Positions 12,999 to 13,074 of a DNA stretch of 13,074 nucleotides are shown in pieces. The notes beneath the pieces were generated by a model, which ran no database searches, was not told the origin of the DNA, and saw only the letters and a program-made list of their open reading frames with translations. Positions within the stretch are counted from its first letter, which is position 1. Each line of letters opens with the position of its first letter. Both the position numbers and the translations under genes were made by a program. The DNA lies in contig JAVBQJ010000173.1 in NCBI GenBank assembly GCA_031549115.1, forward strand, positions 1 through 13,074, written 5' to 3'. The stretch comes from JAVBQJ01 sp031549115 (lineage in GTDB: Bacteria; Verrucomicrobiota; Lentisphaeria; Victivallales; Victivallaceae).

Positions 12999-13074
<76 letters not shown>

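Overview
The window is about 13 kb of high-GC DNA. It looks like one complete draft contig: position 1 lies inside a dispersed repeat, and the last 76 bases (12999-13074) are pure G, which is almost certainly a sequencing or assembly artefact. The genes indicate a diderm (Gram-negative type) bacterium: an Sec/Spase II-type lipoprotein, periplasmic adaptor proteins and meso-diaminopimelate metabolism. GC content, gene content and abundant structured intergenic repeats would suit a Lentisphaerota/PVC-group organism, but this is a weak inference and no rRNA or marker gene is present to settle it.

Layout. (i) 1-3708, minus strand: a phosphate-uptake operon pstC-pstA-pstB-phoU. It is preceded by a promoter carrying four half-sites phased at 11 bp (Pho-box-like). 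pstS is not in the window. A 259-bp repeat sits between pstB and phoU, and a partial copy follows phoU. (ii) 3753-5456, plus strand: a beta-class carbonic anhydrase, a third copy of the same repeat, and a small unrecognised lipoprotein. (iii) 5446-9929, minus strand: a tightly coupled three-gene operon encoding a periplasmic adaptor (HlyD/MFP type), a second adaptor with a cytosolic GAF-like domain, and a large membrane protein fusing a PqqD/RRE-like domain, an M50 zinc metalloprotease and an adaptor module. A near-consensus sigma70-type promoter (TTGACA, 17 bp, TATTGT) drives it. (iv) 10018-10707, plus strand: an AzoR-type FMN oxidoreductase. (v) 10711-11021: a 311-bp palindromic element with long inverted ends. 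(vi) 11048-12987, plus strand: diaminopimelate dehydrogenase (ddh) followed by a DUF2156 / LPG-synthase-C-like protein.

The most unusual content is non-coding. Two unrelated families of highly structured repeats both lie just downstream of stop codons (0-3 bases). In the 259-bp family the two full copies have identical length, and their stems differ by compensatory base changes while the pairing is kept. That points to selection on the folded structure (an mRNA 3'-end element or a hairpin-dependent mobile element). The adaptor/M50 operon is the most unusual protein-coding locus: it looks like a trans-envelope or peptide-processing machine, but its substrate, ATPase and outer-membrane channel are not encoded here.
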